Positions 1-10,600 of a stretch of 64,000 bases of DNA are shown in pieces. How positions within the stretch are numbered: the first letter of the stretch is position 1; each line of letters opens with the position of its first letter. The position numbers and the translations under genes are program-made. Location: assembly GCA_022605425.2 (NCBI GenBank), contig CM061246.1, forward strand, positions 930,001 to 994,000, in the 5' to 3' direction. This stretch comes from Hamiltosporidium tvaerminnensis. Its lineage: Eukaryota > Microsporidia > Dubosqiidae. Below the pieces are notes generated by a model. It did not search any database, was not told where the DNA came from, and saw nothing but the letters and a program-made list of their open reading frames with translations.

Positions 1-44
1 TATATATCTTTGATAGAGTACTGCGATTCAAATACCCGGGATTA

Positions 45-620
45 CACTAAACGGAGTTAATGAAAATGTTCTTGCCATTAAAGAAATAATAAAATTAGCA
101 AAATTACCTGTATCTTTTTACTCTTTAACGCTTGCTGAAATCAAACCTGATAAATCGGAATACAGAAAAGCAAATAATAGAGTCATTATTGAACCTACGG
201 TAATGTATGGTTTGGAAAAACTGCTAGTGGCTAAAAGAGACAAAATTATGTTAGCAATATGAGAAGAAAAAGATACTATGAGGAATACATGTGTTAATAT
301 CTAAACAACCAGATAAAATTAGAAAGAATCAAAAAATATATCAGCTGTATCAAGAAGCTAATTTGGTCACAATAATGAAAAGAAAAACCTAGATGGCTTG
401 AGTATGTAAGAAAAATATGGCCAGGAATTGCTGTTAATAAAATTTTTAGGCCTGCATCCGAAGGTAAGAGAAGACGAGATAGAAAACGAAAAAGATAGCT
501 AAATGATGAGTAGAATAATCTAAAAAACTCAAATATTGCGATACAATTTTTTTTTTGCGCAATAAAGAAGTAAGGAGAAAATTCTTTAAGAAGTTCCGAG
601 CTCCTCAGTAAATGTAGCCT
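45..620 (+). mobile_element. Decayed LINE C-terminal tail (remnant 1)
   Basis: A conceptual plus-strand translation, broken by stops and frame changes, reads like the C-terminal end of a non-LTR retrotransposon polyprotein. It has an 'IIEPTVMYGLEKL' segment (the usual 'pvLlYGsE' motif after the RT domain), then 'IYQLYQEANLVTIMKRK', then 'EGKRRRDRKRKR' (usually GKRRRGRPRKRW). No full ORF survives. The clade cannot be assigned by eye, but it lacks the CCHC/RLE end seen in LINE copies A-E, so it is another family. The match is by motif order only. Confidence 0.5.
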
Positions 621-3040
621 TAAGGAGTAGATTTGCTTTAAATTATATGCTCGAGCTGATGTATGAAATTTTGGTAGACGGATACTTTGAAAAACACAGT
701 TAATTAATCTTTATATATGAAGTAATAGGCTATTTTCATAACACAAAACAGTTATATTTTCATTATGATCGTTATGACTATTTCTGATGTGCAACTTTTC
801 GTAATACTATATAAATAGTACAAATTATTTAAGATAGCTTTCGAGAATCGATTTACTATGAAACATCAACTTTATAATTAGTTTCATTGCTTCTTAATGG
901 CATTATAATAATAAAAAATTCGGTTAAAGAAAATCTATTTTCTATCAAATTTCAGTCCAAGAGGCTTTCATCATTTCTGCTAAAATCTATGCTCTGATGA
1001 CCTATCTTTTTTAAGGAGATAAGATGCAGTTTTGATCTACTTTGTAGTATGAGCTTGAGTTTCGAATGATCCGTAAGGATTTAAAAAATTCATCGTACAA
1101 TACCCAATATGTTAATAATCAATGCCTTAAAACGTATATTTTAATCTTGATATGTAGTTCATTTTACCTAGAAGCAGCAAATAGATATATAAACCTTTAA
1201 TTCTAAACCATATGGTTTAAATTTGAATAGATTCAGGAACCTATTGTACTAATATTAAAATGTTCCGCTTTTTTTAACGCAATATTAATCTACCTACAAT
1301 ATTTATAATAAACTAAGATTTCTTTGAATTAAACCAAATTTTAGCTAAACAGAAGGCCTATAATAGAAAATAGTATGAATGATAAAATAAAAGCAAATTC
1401 TAGCGTTGATATTGTATAAAATAAACTCTTTTGAAATTACATTCAAATAAACCAATTTATAAATATAGAATAAACTTAGTATACTTTTTTTCAATTATTC
1501 TAACACTTCCTAAAGAGGAATTAAGTCTAGGTAGACAGCAAACAAAATACAAGATTTCTCTTTATGAATATAATTGTGCTTATCATACAACAAAGAAACA
1601 TAATAATGAGGTTTGTGAATGCCTTTCGATCGTATTCATGGTTTTTAGGGTCAAGAATAATTTAAAGGTAGGAAATAGAAAAATACATCAGTAGATTTTT
1701 GATTGTTGTTGTTTTATAAAAAGCTCACTTCTTGACTCGAAAATATTTTGCAACATCAAACAAACGAAATATTTTAGCTAAAAGGCACAAGATATAGAAT
1801 AAGCCCATGTCTGAGAATTATTCTAGTAGAAGTGGCTGATTTGCTTGGCTGAATCACTATGTGAATAATTAAAATCAAAATTGAATATATTTATGTTTAG
1901 GCCGTAAAACAGACGTATAATATTCTAGATTGAATTTTAAATGTGCCCTTATAGTTTTCACACAAGAAAAAAATATCGGTTAAATTTTTTAGATTGTTTT
2001 TTATTTGAAATTAAGAACATTGCGAAAAACCATCAATTTAAAGATATCCATGGATTTAATGCCAACTTTATAATTATTAACGCACCATTCATATATACTT
2101 CGTGCTAAAATTGTAATTACTAAGAAATATGGCACAGATCTTAATCAACATAATTTTATATTCTTTCAAAATCACATCTAAGGTTTATAAAACCAAGACA
2201 AAATAGTGGACGTGTAGTTATTGGGTTGTTAAAAAGGCAAAGAAAGGAAATATTAGAACAAAAAGACAAAGCCGTTTTTTGTATTAGAATTACGAAATAT
2301 TTTATAGGTAAGAGGTAAAAGGCAATATTGTAGCATTTTAGCTGGTAAATAGAATGCTTTGTCTCATACATTACAAACTATCGCAAATAAATATATTATT
2401 AAAATTAGGTTACAATGCTTAAAAATACGTTATGAAACTATCGATTTGAGGTTTTAAATGAGGAATGAATAAATCTCTATATAGATACAAAATTTTATTT
2501 GGTCTGAAAATTACGTATAAGAAAATAAATAAAATACGTCATTTTTTGATTTAGATAAAGAGAAATAGAAAAGCGTTTTAGCTCGATGAAAAAAACCAAG
2601 TGCCTGTTCTTGATTTCCACAATGGTAAAACTTAATAACATTGATTTATTGACCTTAGTCAACTTATTATGTGTGAAGTGATTTTATTATTTTTTTATGA
2701 AAAAACCGAACCTAACTTAGTACCACAAACCATATTAATGAAAATATAGGTAAAAGTTAAATTATGCTGTATTAAAAAATAATTCAAAAAAATTTCTGTT
2801 TATTTGGGCGAATTGTATGTTATTTTATAGAACAAATACCTAGATATACTTAAATAATACCAGAATTATGATATAATGAGTTTAAATGTAAAAATAATTA
2901 GAAACACTTCACCACACATAATGATTACCGAAAAAAAATCCGATAGCCAAATACTAGTTTTTTTAAGCGTTAACTCCAAATGAAATGTATGAAAGAGAAT
3001 TGTCAACTAAATATTTGAAATATATTGAATATAAATAATT
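621..3040. other. AT-rich region with no recognisable gene
   Basis: Only short chance-like ORFs are present. The longest, about 87 codons from 1431 and lacking an ATG start, has no recognisable motif. No RNA gene or repeat was recognised. Given the LINE relics on both sides, it is probably old transposon debris. Confidence 0.4.
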
Positions 3041-3049
3041 TTAAGAGAT

Positions 3050-3720
3050 AACATGGAAAAAAGAATGAATATGGCAAAAACTTCATGGTTTTTTGGAATA
3101 GTAAATTAAATCCGAAGTAAACGAATAAATATCTAGGAGCTCTTCTAATGATGACAAAGATATCAGTCCGAAAATAAAAGAGTAAATAAAATCAGGAACT
3201 AGCGAATACTTTGGCCTATAAAAAACCTTAAGATTTCAACCTCGAGTTTGAAAATTATGAGAAATATATACAGAACTATTTTTAACCGAATGTTGACTAA
3301 AGATATGAAACCGAAACATTGACTAAACTTACTGAAGCGATGCTTGACCTACGGGAGCGAAGAATCCTGGGTATAGTATATAAACCAACAAGAAACCAGT
3401 GAGATGAGTGGCGGATTCTTGAAATTTCGAGTTCAATTTATATCAAAATCCAGATTTGGTCGAGTTTCTAAAAAAACCAGGCTTTGGTCGCTGGATTATC
3501 TTGAATGAATATCTGAAAGTCGCGGGAAAAACCGAAATTCTAAAATCTTCGGGTCGCTCGAAAACCGATGGTTAGATGACGTAAAAGCATTTTAGTAGCC
3601 TTTGTATATATAAAGTTCAAAAACAGGCTCTTAATCATGAAAGCACCATGTTGATTGTAGATAAGGCCTGGGCAAGGTATGAAGCGCAACCTCATTTGCT
3701 AAGTATCTAAAGTTGATATA
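3050..3720 (+). mobile_element. Decayed LINE RT/C-terminal fragment (remnant 2)
   Basis: Across several frame changes the plus strand reads 'KYLGALL', 'NDDKDISPKIKE', 'IKSGTSEYFGL', then 'LYQNPDLVEFLKKPG', 'NRWLDDVKAF' and 'IVDKAWARYEAQPHL'. This is the order of the RT thumb and tail of endonuclease-reverse transcriptase LINEs (YLG, EI..RI..G, LY..PDLV, RWLDDVK, W..iV..A). It contains many stops. It may be the same family as the fragment at 45-620. Confidence 0.55.
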
Positions 3721-4188
3721 AACTTCCTTATAGCAGATTTCAATAATAATATAAATGAGAAGAATTGAGTTTTGCGTTAAGAACACAATCTTATTATAAC
3801 CAAAGAGTCAGAAAAGTTCAAAAAACCACCAAACTTTCAAACCGAAAAATTGAATATTTCAAGGGTTGGTCATAAGATATCCGATACTTATACAACAAAA
3901 ATTTCTTGGTTTTTTTCTCGAAAGTAATGTGAATAGTCTGCAAGAAATATCAATATTATATCAATTGCTATAACACCCGATACTCTATAAATCAACCGAC
4001 CTACATATAAATATAATAAAGAATTATTTAGCTTTAATTTAAAATAAAACACACAAAATAGTTTTAATTTTTGAATAAAATTTAATCTTCTTATGAAAAA
4101 AAGTAATTTTTTTAGTCTATATGCTACGGGTAATTTAAATATTTGGGAAATTCGAGAAATTTTTTGATAATCCAAAATAATTTTTTAC

Positions 4189-4329
4189 AGTGCCAGATAA
4201 ATATAAATATAGCTACAATTCTCAAGCCACGTTTAAAATTGATTGTTATTTTGCAATTTTCTTCTAATATGATTGCAGCCAGTACAATCAGTATTTTTTT
4301 AGACCTATTCGTTTATACGATCTGGCACT
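4189..4329. repeat. Candidate short inverted-repeat element
   Basis: AGTGCCAGAT at 4189-4198 is matched by its exact reverse complement at 4320-4329. The pairing continues imperfectly inward for roughly another ten bases. The span is 141 bp. This could be a small MITE-like element or chance; no second copy was found in the window. Confidence 0.2.
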
Positions 4330-4599
4330 TCAACGAGTAAACTAATGTTTTCACTCCATATTTATTGAATGTTGGTTGTATTCTAAAAAAAAATACAAGT
4401 ACCGATGTTAACAGATCTAAGGGATATGTGACATCGTTTCAACGAAAGTTGGGATGGAATGTGCTTATCCAAAGGTCAGAATACACAAATTTTCACAAAA
4501 AAGCAATATTTTGAGTAAATATAAAAAGCTAAAATTTCTAAAAGCAAGTTATCATGATGAAAACTCGACGATTATCAGCGTTTACACAAGCTTGACATA

Positions 4600-6160
4600 T
4601 TAAATATAGGCAAGAAAGAAAAGTAGATTATTCCCATAGAAGAAGATAAAGAACAAATTGGGTTTTATGTACATCGGGAAGAGATATTTCATATTTTGCA
4701 TTATGTATATGTTTGATTAGGCACGGAGGTGGATATCTTAAGAAAAGGAGATTAATTCAAAGTATAAAAACATCATAAGTTTAATGATTTAGCCTATCTA
4801 AAATTGTTTTCTGCGTGCGAAAAAAACTCAATGTCTAAAAAAAGGATTAGTTGTGATACCTATACTCAGTAAAAACATGAATTCGAGATGTAAGGATTTG
4901 ATTGACATGCACTCTCAATCTGATGATCTATATAAATTCATACATGTTTACCAAGACCATTTAAATAAATTTATTCAGCTTCAACCGCTCAATAATAAAA
5001 GTGCAGAAGAAGATGCTTATGTATTTTTGGATATTTTTACTATTTTTGGTGCGCCTAGTATTTTGAAAGGTGATAATGGCAGGGAATCTGAAAACAATAC
5101 CATTAAGAGCTATGTAACATGTAACCAGTGTGTAAGATGACACAAGAAAATCCCAAACACTCTCAAAGTCAATATTCTGTAAAAAGGGAAATCAGGATCT
5201 AAACAACATGCTTGTTCGTCGCTTAAAACTCAAACAGCAGGGAATGATCGGAGGGTTTACACTTTGCTCAGATTATATAAAATAGAGAACATTATAGTGG
5301 AATAAACTGTACCTCGTATAAAGCAATGTTTGGAACTAAGTTGAAAGTTGGTCTCGGAAGTTTTTTAACTAAAAATGTTCTTTTGAATATAAATTGTGAA
5401 GTAGACTTAGAAATATTATTGAAATATCAAGAAAATTTAAAATCTGTGAACGAGGGTATTCTACAAATTAAGCTAGCTGATATAACAACGGGGCAGCATA
5501 ATAATTAGGAAATATTCATGTTTGATTGCTATGATCAATCCTCCACTAGTTTATTTATAGTAAGTTTTACTTTCAATGACATAGAAAGAGAAATAAATAT
5601 TTTTGTTCTATTCGATTTAAAGCCTTTGATCATGAAAAAAAATTAATACAGGTTATGATGAGTGTTGGTGAATTTTATTTAAAAAAAATGAAATCCGAAA
5701 TATTGAAAAACAGAGAGATTCTGGTAATAAATCGAAACTAACAAGAATAAAAAATACTTTGATTCTCTAATTCAAAATACCCCGTTGCAAATAAATGTGA
5801 TATAATAAGAGTTGGAGTTCGGGATGTTGACAGAGATTGCACTGATACAAAAAACATTCTGGCATTGATTCTTTAATAAAAAAATGCTAATCTATATAAA
5901 TTGGGCACGAAAAATGAAATCCTAAATCAACTTTATGTGAGAAATCAGTTTACAATATGCAAGGGAATGTTTATACGCGCCGAAGAAATCCCTAAGTTTA
6001 ATATTTCATTAAAAGAATATGCAAGAATATCATTCAACAACAAATGGCATGATTATGATCGATATGGCTGCAAACCTCGAGCACATCTGAAAAATACAAG
6101 TTTAATAAAGAAAAAAATCTTTTTAACTCGAAATTTTACCAAAAGAAAGCTGCTTTAATA
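4600..6160 (+). pseudogene. Retroviral-type integrase transposon relic, family 1 (KRBA2-like)
   Basis: Broken plus-strand frames resemble the integrase of transposons often annotated KRAB-A domain-containing protein 2-like. In order they show a 'YVHREEIFHILHYVYV' segment (first half of the HHCC zinc motif), 'NSRCKDLIDMHSQSDD' with the first catalytic Asp region, 'YQDHLNKFIQLQPL', 'FGAPSILKGDNGRE' (second catalytic Asp in GDNGRE), 'KHSQSQYSVKRE' (normally HSQSQGSVER, so the catalytic Glu neighbourhood is degraded), 'SGINCTSYKAMFGTK', and a C-terminal piece 'GTKNEILNQLYVRNQF'. Longest uninterrupted pieces are 4853-5140, 5326-5508 and 5901-6158. Several stops and frameshifts make this a dead copy. 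The family label rests on remembered motif pattern, not a search. Confidence 0.7.
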
Positions 6161-6458
6161 AATAAAAATGCTTGGATTTGAGATATTTTATAGATTTACA
6201 TGTTTTTTCATTATAAGTAACGTTTCTTTATAATTTTTTTACTTTAGTAATATTTTCTCTTGTTTTTATATTCCATTACAAATTTATAAAAAAATTCTCA
6301 AATTTCCCGTAACATATCCCCAGAAATCAACAATGGAGATAAAATTAGACTAATTGTATTAAAAAAACAATTAAAATATTTATTTTTCAAATTTAATTCC
6401 AAAATATAAACTTTAAAATGAAAATTAATATTTTGTCGAACAATTTTTTTTACTTATT

Positions 6459-6911
6459 TTATATTTTTCTATTATCTAAACACAACCTATAAGCATCGTT
6501 AAGATTCAGATAGTAATTTTCAATAAACATAACCTTTCTAAATCCAATTTTCTCATAAAAATTTAACGAAATATAATTTACAGCTTCTGTCTCTAAATAT
6601 ATCAAATAAATACCATTTTCTTTAAAATTATTTACAGCCATTTGAGTTAAACACTTACCGATTCCAACTCTTCTATATTTTTTATCAACTGCCAACATAC
6701 CCATATATCCAGATTCATCATTCTCAAGTTTGCAAATGATAGCGCCAACAATTTTGTTATCACTGTAGGCAACAAAACAAAATTTTCGGTATTTAATATA
6801 AAAACTTACAAATGTGAAATAACTATAAGGTTCAGAAAGTGTCTCACAAAAAAGCATATAAATTTGTTTTAAATCCATATAATTTGTTAAAGAAGAGTAA
6901 GTTACATCCAT
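6459..6911 (-). CDS. NAA30: N-alpha-acetyltransferase 30 (NatC catalytic subunit, Mak3-like)
   Basis: GNAT-fold enzyme of 150 residues that transfers acetyl from acetyl-CoA to the N-terminal Met of proteins starting Met-hydrophobic, acting at the ribosome as the catalytic subunit of NatC. Visible signatures are LSEPYSYFTF (residues 25-34) matching the NAA30 substrate-binding loop, GMLAVDKKYRRVGIGKCL (71-88) with the acetyl-CoA motif RxxGxG at 80-85, LETEAVN (106-112), FYEKIGF (118-124) and YYLNLNDAYRLCL (133-145), the family's C-terminal signature. The length is the bare catalytic domain. A CCC motif lies directly upstream of the ATG (CCCTATG). The gene stands alone on the minus strand. Only the NatC auxiliary subunits are missing from view. 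Confidence 0.93.
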   Translation of the reverse strand: MDVTYSSLTNYMDLKQIYMLFCETLSEPYSYFTFVSFYIKYRKFCFVAYSDNKIVGAIICKLENDESGYMGMLAVDKKYRRVGIGKCLTQMAVNNFKENGIYLIYLETEAVNYISLNFYEKIGFRKVMFIENYYLNLNDAYRLCLDNRKI

Positions 6912-6912
6912 A

Positions 6913-6915
6913 GGG
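6913..6915 (-). promoter_or_regulatory. CCC start-proximal motif of NAA30
   Basis: CCC on the minus strand lies one base upstream of the NAA30 ATG. Microsporidian genes commonly carry a CCC- or GGG-like signal in this position. Confidence 0.5.
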
Positions 6916-7132
6916 TAAATTATTTTGAAATAATATTTAATTGATTCTAGAAATTCAAACTAGTTTCAACAAAATAGTAGAAAAGTAAATATTTACGAAA
7001 AAGCCCTTTAACTTTATTTATATTTTTAATTTCTCTTCACAAAAACAAAATAATATATTAAAATAGAAGCTTTCTCGGATCAAAATATAGTTTGTTCTGT
7101 TTGAAAATCCATTAAAAAATTTCCTTAAATGT

Positions 7133-7360
7133 AAAATATTTTTAAAATCATTAAATCAACGTTACAGATGGATATATCAGTATTATCGATTAAAAAAAAT
7201 ATAAAATTTAAAATATTTTTAAAATCATTAAATCCACGTTACAGATTCCTAAAACAGTATTAAATTTATTAAAAAATTTAAGAAATTTAAAAAAGTTAAA
7301 ATGTAAATTGTTTCTAAAATAATTAAATCTACATAAAATGATAACAAATCAGTATTTTGT
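7133..7360. repeat. Degenerate tandem repeat, about 77-88 bp unit, about three units
   Basis: The string AAAATATTTTTAAAATCATT begins at 7133 and again at 7210 (period 77). Each is followed by AAATC-ACGTTACAGAT and a TCAGTATT/ACAGTATT segment. A third, more diverged unit starts near 7298 and ends with ATCAGTATTTTG. It lies in the spacer downstream of the putative RRM gene. Confidence 0.5.
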
Positions 7361-7417
7361 AATAAAAATACACTTATAATTTTAAATAAATAAATAATAA
7401 GAATTCGAAAAATATTT

Positions 7418-7939
7418 TCATTTACGATCATTAATATCAATTATATGATCTAAATAATCCAGAAAATAATATATCTTTATCCTTAAAGTATCAATATAGA
7501 TATATCCTTGATTTAAAATTTTAGGAAAATCTATATTGTCCTCGAATTCTATAAAAATATAAAAAATATTTTGAGTTGTATTTTGTTTACTAAAAAAAAT
7601 AATTTTCTTTTTGAAATATTTTTCTAGTATTTCAATTTCAATATCTTTCATAGAATAAAGTACAAGTGTTCTACATTCTTTGTCGATATTATAAGTAGCT
7701 CTCACTTGGTTGATTTCTTCGAAAACAATTTTAACTTCTATTTTTTGAATCAAAATCGTATTATTTAGAAATTCTGCTAAATAGATTTCGGAAATATTTT
7801 TATATAAAAAAATGTATTCCGTTTGGTTTTTTGAAGATAAAAAATATTTTCTGTAATAAATTTTGGTATTCATCTTAAATATTTCTTCGATTCTAAAATG
7901 ATTAATAATTTTATCGATATTTCTTACCTTTATGTACAT
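7418..7939 (-). CDS. Putative small tandem-RRM RNA-binding protein
   Basis: A 173-residue protein I do not recognise by name. The pattern fits two RRM-like beta-alpha-beta-beta-alpha-beta folds. The first has an RNP2-like strand MYIKVRN at residues 1-7, an RNP1-like EYIFLYKN at 41-48, and then a helix and strand ending in TILIQKIEVKI. The second has RTLVLYSM at 90-97, the helix EIEILEKYF at 101-109, RNP1-like FYIFIEFED at 126-134, and a closing strand TLRIKIYYF. This assignment is inferred from strand and helix spacing only; the aromatic RNP residues are partly conserved. A CCC lies 16 bases upstream of the ATG (7955-7957 on the complement), supporting the start and a real gene. It runs head-to-tail with NAA30. 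Confidence 0.55.
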   Translation of the reverse strand: MYIKVRNIDKIINHFRIEEIFKMNTKIYYRKYFLSSKNQTEYIFLYKNISEIYLAEFLNNTILIQKIEVKIVFEEINQVRATYNIDKECRTLVLYSMKDIEIEILEKYFKKKIIFFSKQNTTQNIFYIFIEFEDNIDFPKILNQGYIYIDTLRIKIYYFLDYLDHIIDINDRK

Positions 7940-8599
7940 TGATGAAAAAAATGTGGGCTGTGATTGATTGATTTTTGAAATAAAAATCTGATTTTTATTT
8001 CTGAATATTTAAATACCTTTTTTTAGTAGAAAAATGAAGTTTGTTGGCCATTAAGTAAGAATTTTCGTTTATTGCGTGATAAAAAAACTGCGGTATTTTC
8101 CCAAGAAAGATCTAAATATTTGTTTGCAATCAAAAAAACGTCATTATAAATCTTACTATAACCTTAAAAAGCTTACGGATATCTTTTTTAGACAATTTAT
8201 ACAACAAATCTAAAATTTTCATCTTAAGAACACAGAGATTTATCTTTTTTACGTATTCATTGTCATAGAATAATGCAAAGATATAAAAAAACAAAATATT
8301 AAAAAAATTCAACTTAACTCTGAATAATAATTCTAAAGAAGCAAATATAGGCCATAATAAACCCTTTTCTTCTGAATTATACAGAAATTCAAAGCCTGAA
8401 TGATATTTACAAAGAAATTAATATTTTTTAATGTTGTATTAAATCGTCGTGATATGCTTGAATATGAATTTGAACAAATTAAAAAGACTCAAATCATTTT
8501 AAAATACCATTTAACAAAGTTATTGGTTTTTTACTATAATATTTATTTAAAAGTATCACATCTTTTTTAAAACAGTGGCAAGTGTTATATTTGTTTTCA
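7940..8599. other. AT-rich spacer
   Basis: No supported gene. A 60-codon minus-strand reading frame at 8130-8312 is low-complexity in F/I/L/K and looks accidental. Confidence 0.4.
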
Positions 8600-9280
8600 T
8601 GACATTAACGCAGTTCTAGGTTTAACATAAATAACTGCTACCCCAAAACTCCATCAGTAACCCCTGCGATACCTACGTCCCAAAGCCTTTCATCTACCAG
8701 GTGTGTAGAACCTAATTACTAGGCGAGGCAGTTGCCCGGAGTTCTTTAATGTCCGTTGCATGGAGTGTGATCGAAGGCCGAAGCCCCCCCCTGGGCTCCC
8801 CCAAGACTATGCAGCATTCCCACTTACTCTACACTTTCTGAACCCAATAAACTTCTAGCTAAGATATATTTCAGAGATTTACATGAGGTCCACCTAGACA
8901 GTGCAATGTCATACCAACAGGTATAACCTGCTACTTAGCTCTCCCGGCTTTTGATGGTTTTTTGTTTTATATCTCCCAGGCGCTAAGTCTTCTAACCCGA
9001 GTGAGCAAGGCTAGGTTTCCATGCTTTTACATGGCAATTACCTACATGTTCAGCTGCGGTCTGCAATCTGGTTACATAAAAAACTACAAATAAATTTGTA
9101 GAAAAAGTTTCTCCATTTCTTAGACCTCTTCTCTTCATAACAACTCCCATGGAACAACCGAAGATGCAGTGTGGTTTTATTCCCACCAAAAATCCAAACA
9201 ATGATCTCACACCAGTTTCACACACTCATTGCCAAGCAGAAAGTTTTTTATGTGGTTATCCTCCCTCCACAGTTTACTAT
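8600..9280. other. GC-rich island of unknown origin
   Basis: Base composition changes abruptly here to mixed sequence with C runs (for example CCCCCCCCTGGGCTCCCCC near 8784), then returns to very AT-rich on both sides. The best reading frame is 77 codons on the minus strand (8992-9225) with no recognisable domain. It is not the 5' region of the LINE seen at 64 kb and does not read as rRNA. A decayed mobile element, a transferred segment or an assembly join are all possible. Confidence 0.5.
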
Positions 9281-9644
9281 AATATTAATAAAGAAATAAT
9301 TTTAAATTTGCTATCCATCCTTTAAAGTTATTGTATTTTGCAACAAAAACCAAAGCTCATAAAAAACGATATAAATTCTATTGTGATTATTATAAATAAG
9401 CAGTAAAGTTATATTTAAATAAAAATCAGAAGCAAAAGTTTTGTATTGAACATAAATAAAATTTATTTTTTAGAATTTACAATCAAAATCAAAACGAAAT
9501 GGTTTTTTGTTCAAACAATTAAAATAATTAATATATTATGAATATGAATATGAAATACATTTATGATATATAAAATTAATTAAAAAAAAAATAAATTAAT
9601 TGTATTTTCTTCTAAATAAGTTATAGAGGCTTGATAATATATAA
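9281..9644. other. AT-rich spacer
   Basis: No gene or repeat recognised between the GC-rich island and repeat R1. Confidence 0.4.
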
Positions 9645-10600
9645 ATATGACTTGACATTAAGCTCGTAGAAACAAACTTTCTTTTACATTCATAAGAAAA
9701 AATGCTAAATAATTTTAAGTTTTATTATCTGGGCTATATTTTCTTAACCTTTATAATGAGAATTTCTTAGCCTCATCTGGGCTGTTTCTCGTATATTTTT
9801 TTAGTCTTTCATTTCCAAATTATTACCCGCTTTGAGCAATTTTCCAATAAAAATTTAGGATTTTTTAACTACCTATTTCTCTTCCTCTTTTATATTTACT
9901 TCCAATTTTTCAGAGATTCAGCTCGGCTTTCATATTTAATCTGTTCACTTTTTACCTATTTTTATTTTTTCTTTCATTTTTCTCAGTGAAATTTATTGTT
10001 GTGAAGTGTTTTATTTGTCTGAAAAAAACCGTACTATTACACAATTTTTTGCTTTTTTATTCATTGTATAAATTCTCAGTTATTTTTATCAAAAATCTTT
10101 CAATATAATCAAGTATAAAGTTCCACGAAACTATCCAATTAATTTTTTTTTGTAATTATAATTGAGAATATAAATATGTTACATAGAAGAATGGTGGAAA
10201 AGTATCAATCATATCCTACAATTTTTATGTAACTGTAAACTTCTTTAAAGAAACTCAAGTAAGTGATGTAATTTTTTTAAAAAATGAAAAATTTAGAAAA
10301 ATTAGAAACCAAATTTATTATGTTATTCTCAATAAATACTAAAATCTATAAACAATTTTAACAATTTTTAGCTCAAGTATTTTTGTTGAACTATATAATT
10401 TATTAAAAAGTTTTATATTCAACTCTAATCACTATTGTTGGTTGTATAAGATTCATGAACAAATAGAAAGGTAAATATTCAGATTTGTGCCCTCTTATTG
10501 GTATCTTATAGTCTATTAACCAATTAAACATTTCGAGGTGAGCCGTCGTCGTCGGGACATATTGAATAAGTTAAATGATGGTGACTAGATTATGTTTGAG
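9645..10600 (+). repeat. Dispersed non-coding repeat R1 (copy 1)
   Basis: About 950 bp similar along its whole length to 13976-14960, in the same orientation. Shared landmarks in order: TTACATTCATAAGA, TTTCTCGTATATTTTTT, TAAATTCTCAGTTATTTTTAT, TCATATCCTACAATTTTTAT, AAACTCAAGTAAGTGATGTA, TAACCAATTAAACATTT, and a closing GTCGTCGTCGGGACAT. It has no ORF. It could be an old solo LTR (it ends in ACA before the flank) or a non-autonomous element. The two copies differ at many positions, so it is old. Confidence 0.7.

Noticed and set aside
1431-1694. 87-codon plus-strand ORF
   Set aside because: No ATG start, no recognisable domain, no upstream CCC motif.
3888-4340. Overlapping ORFs on both strands (95 and 65 codons)
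   Set aside because: Low-complexity F/I/L/N/K composition, no motif, and mutual overlap; they are probably chance frames around the small inverted-repeat element.
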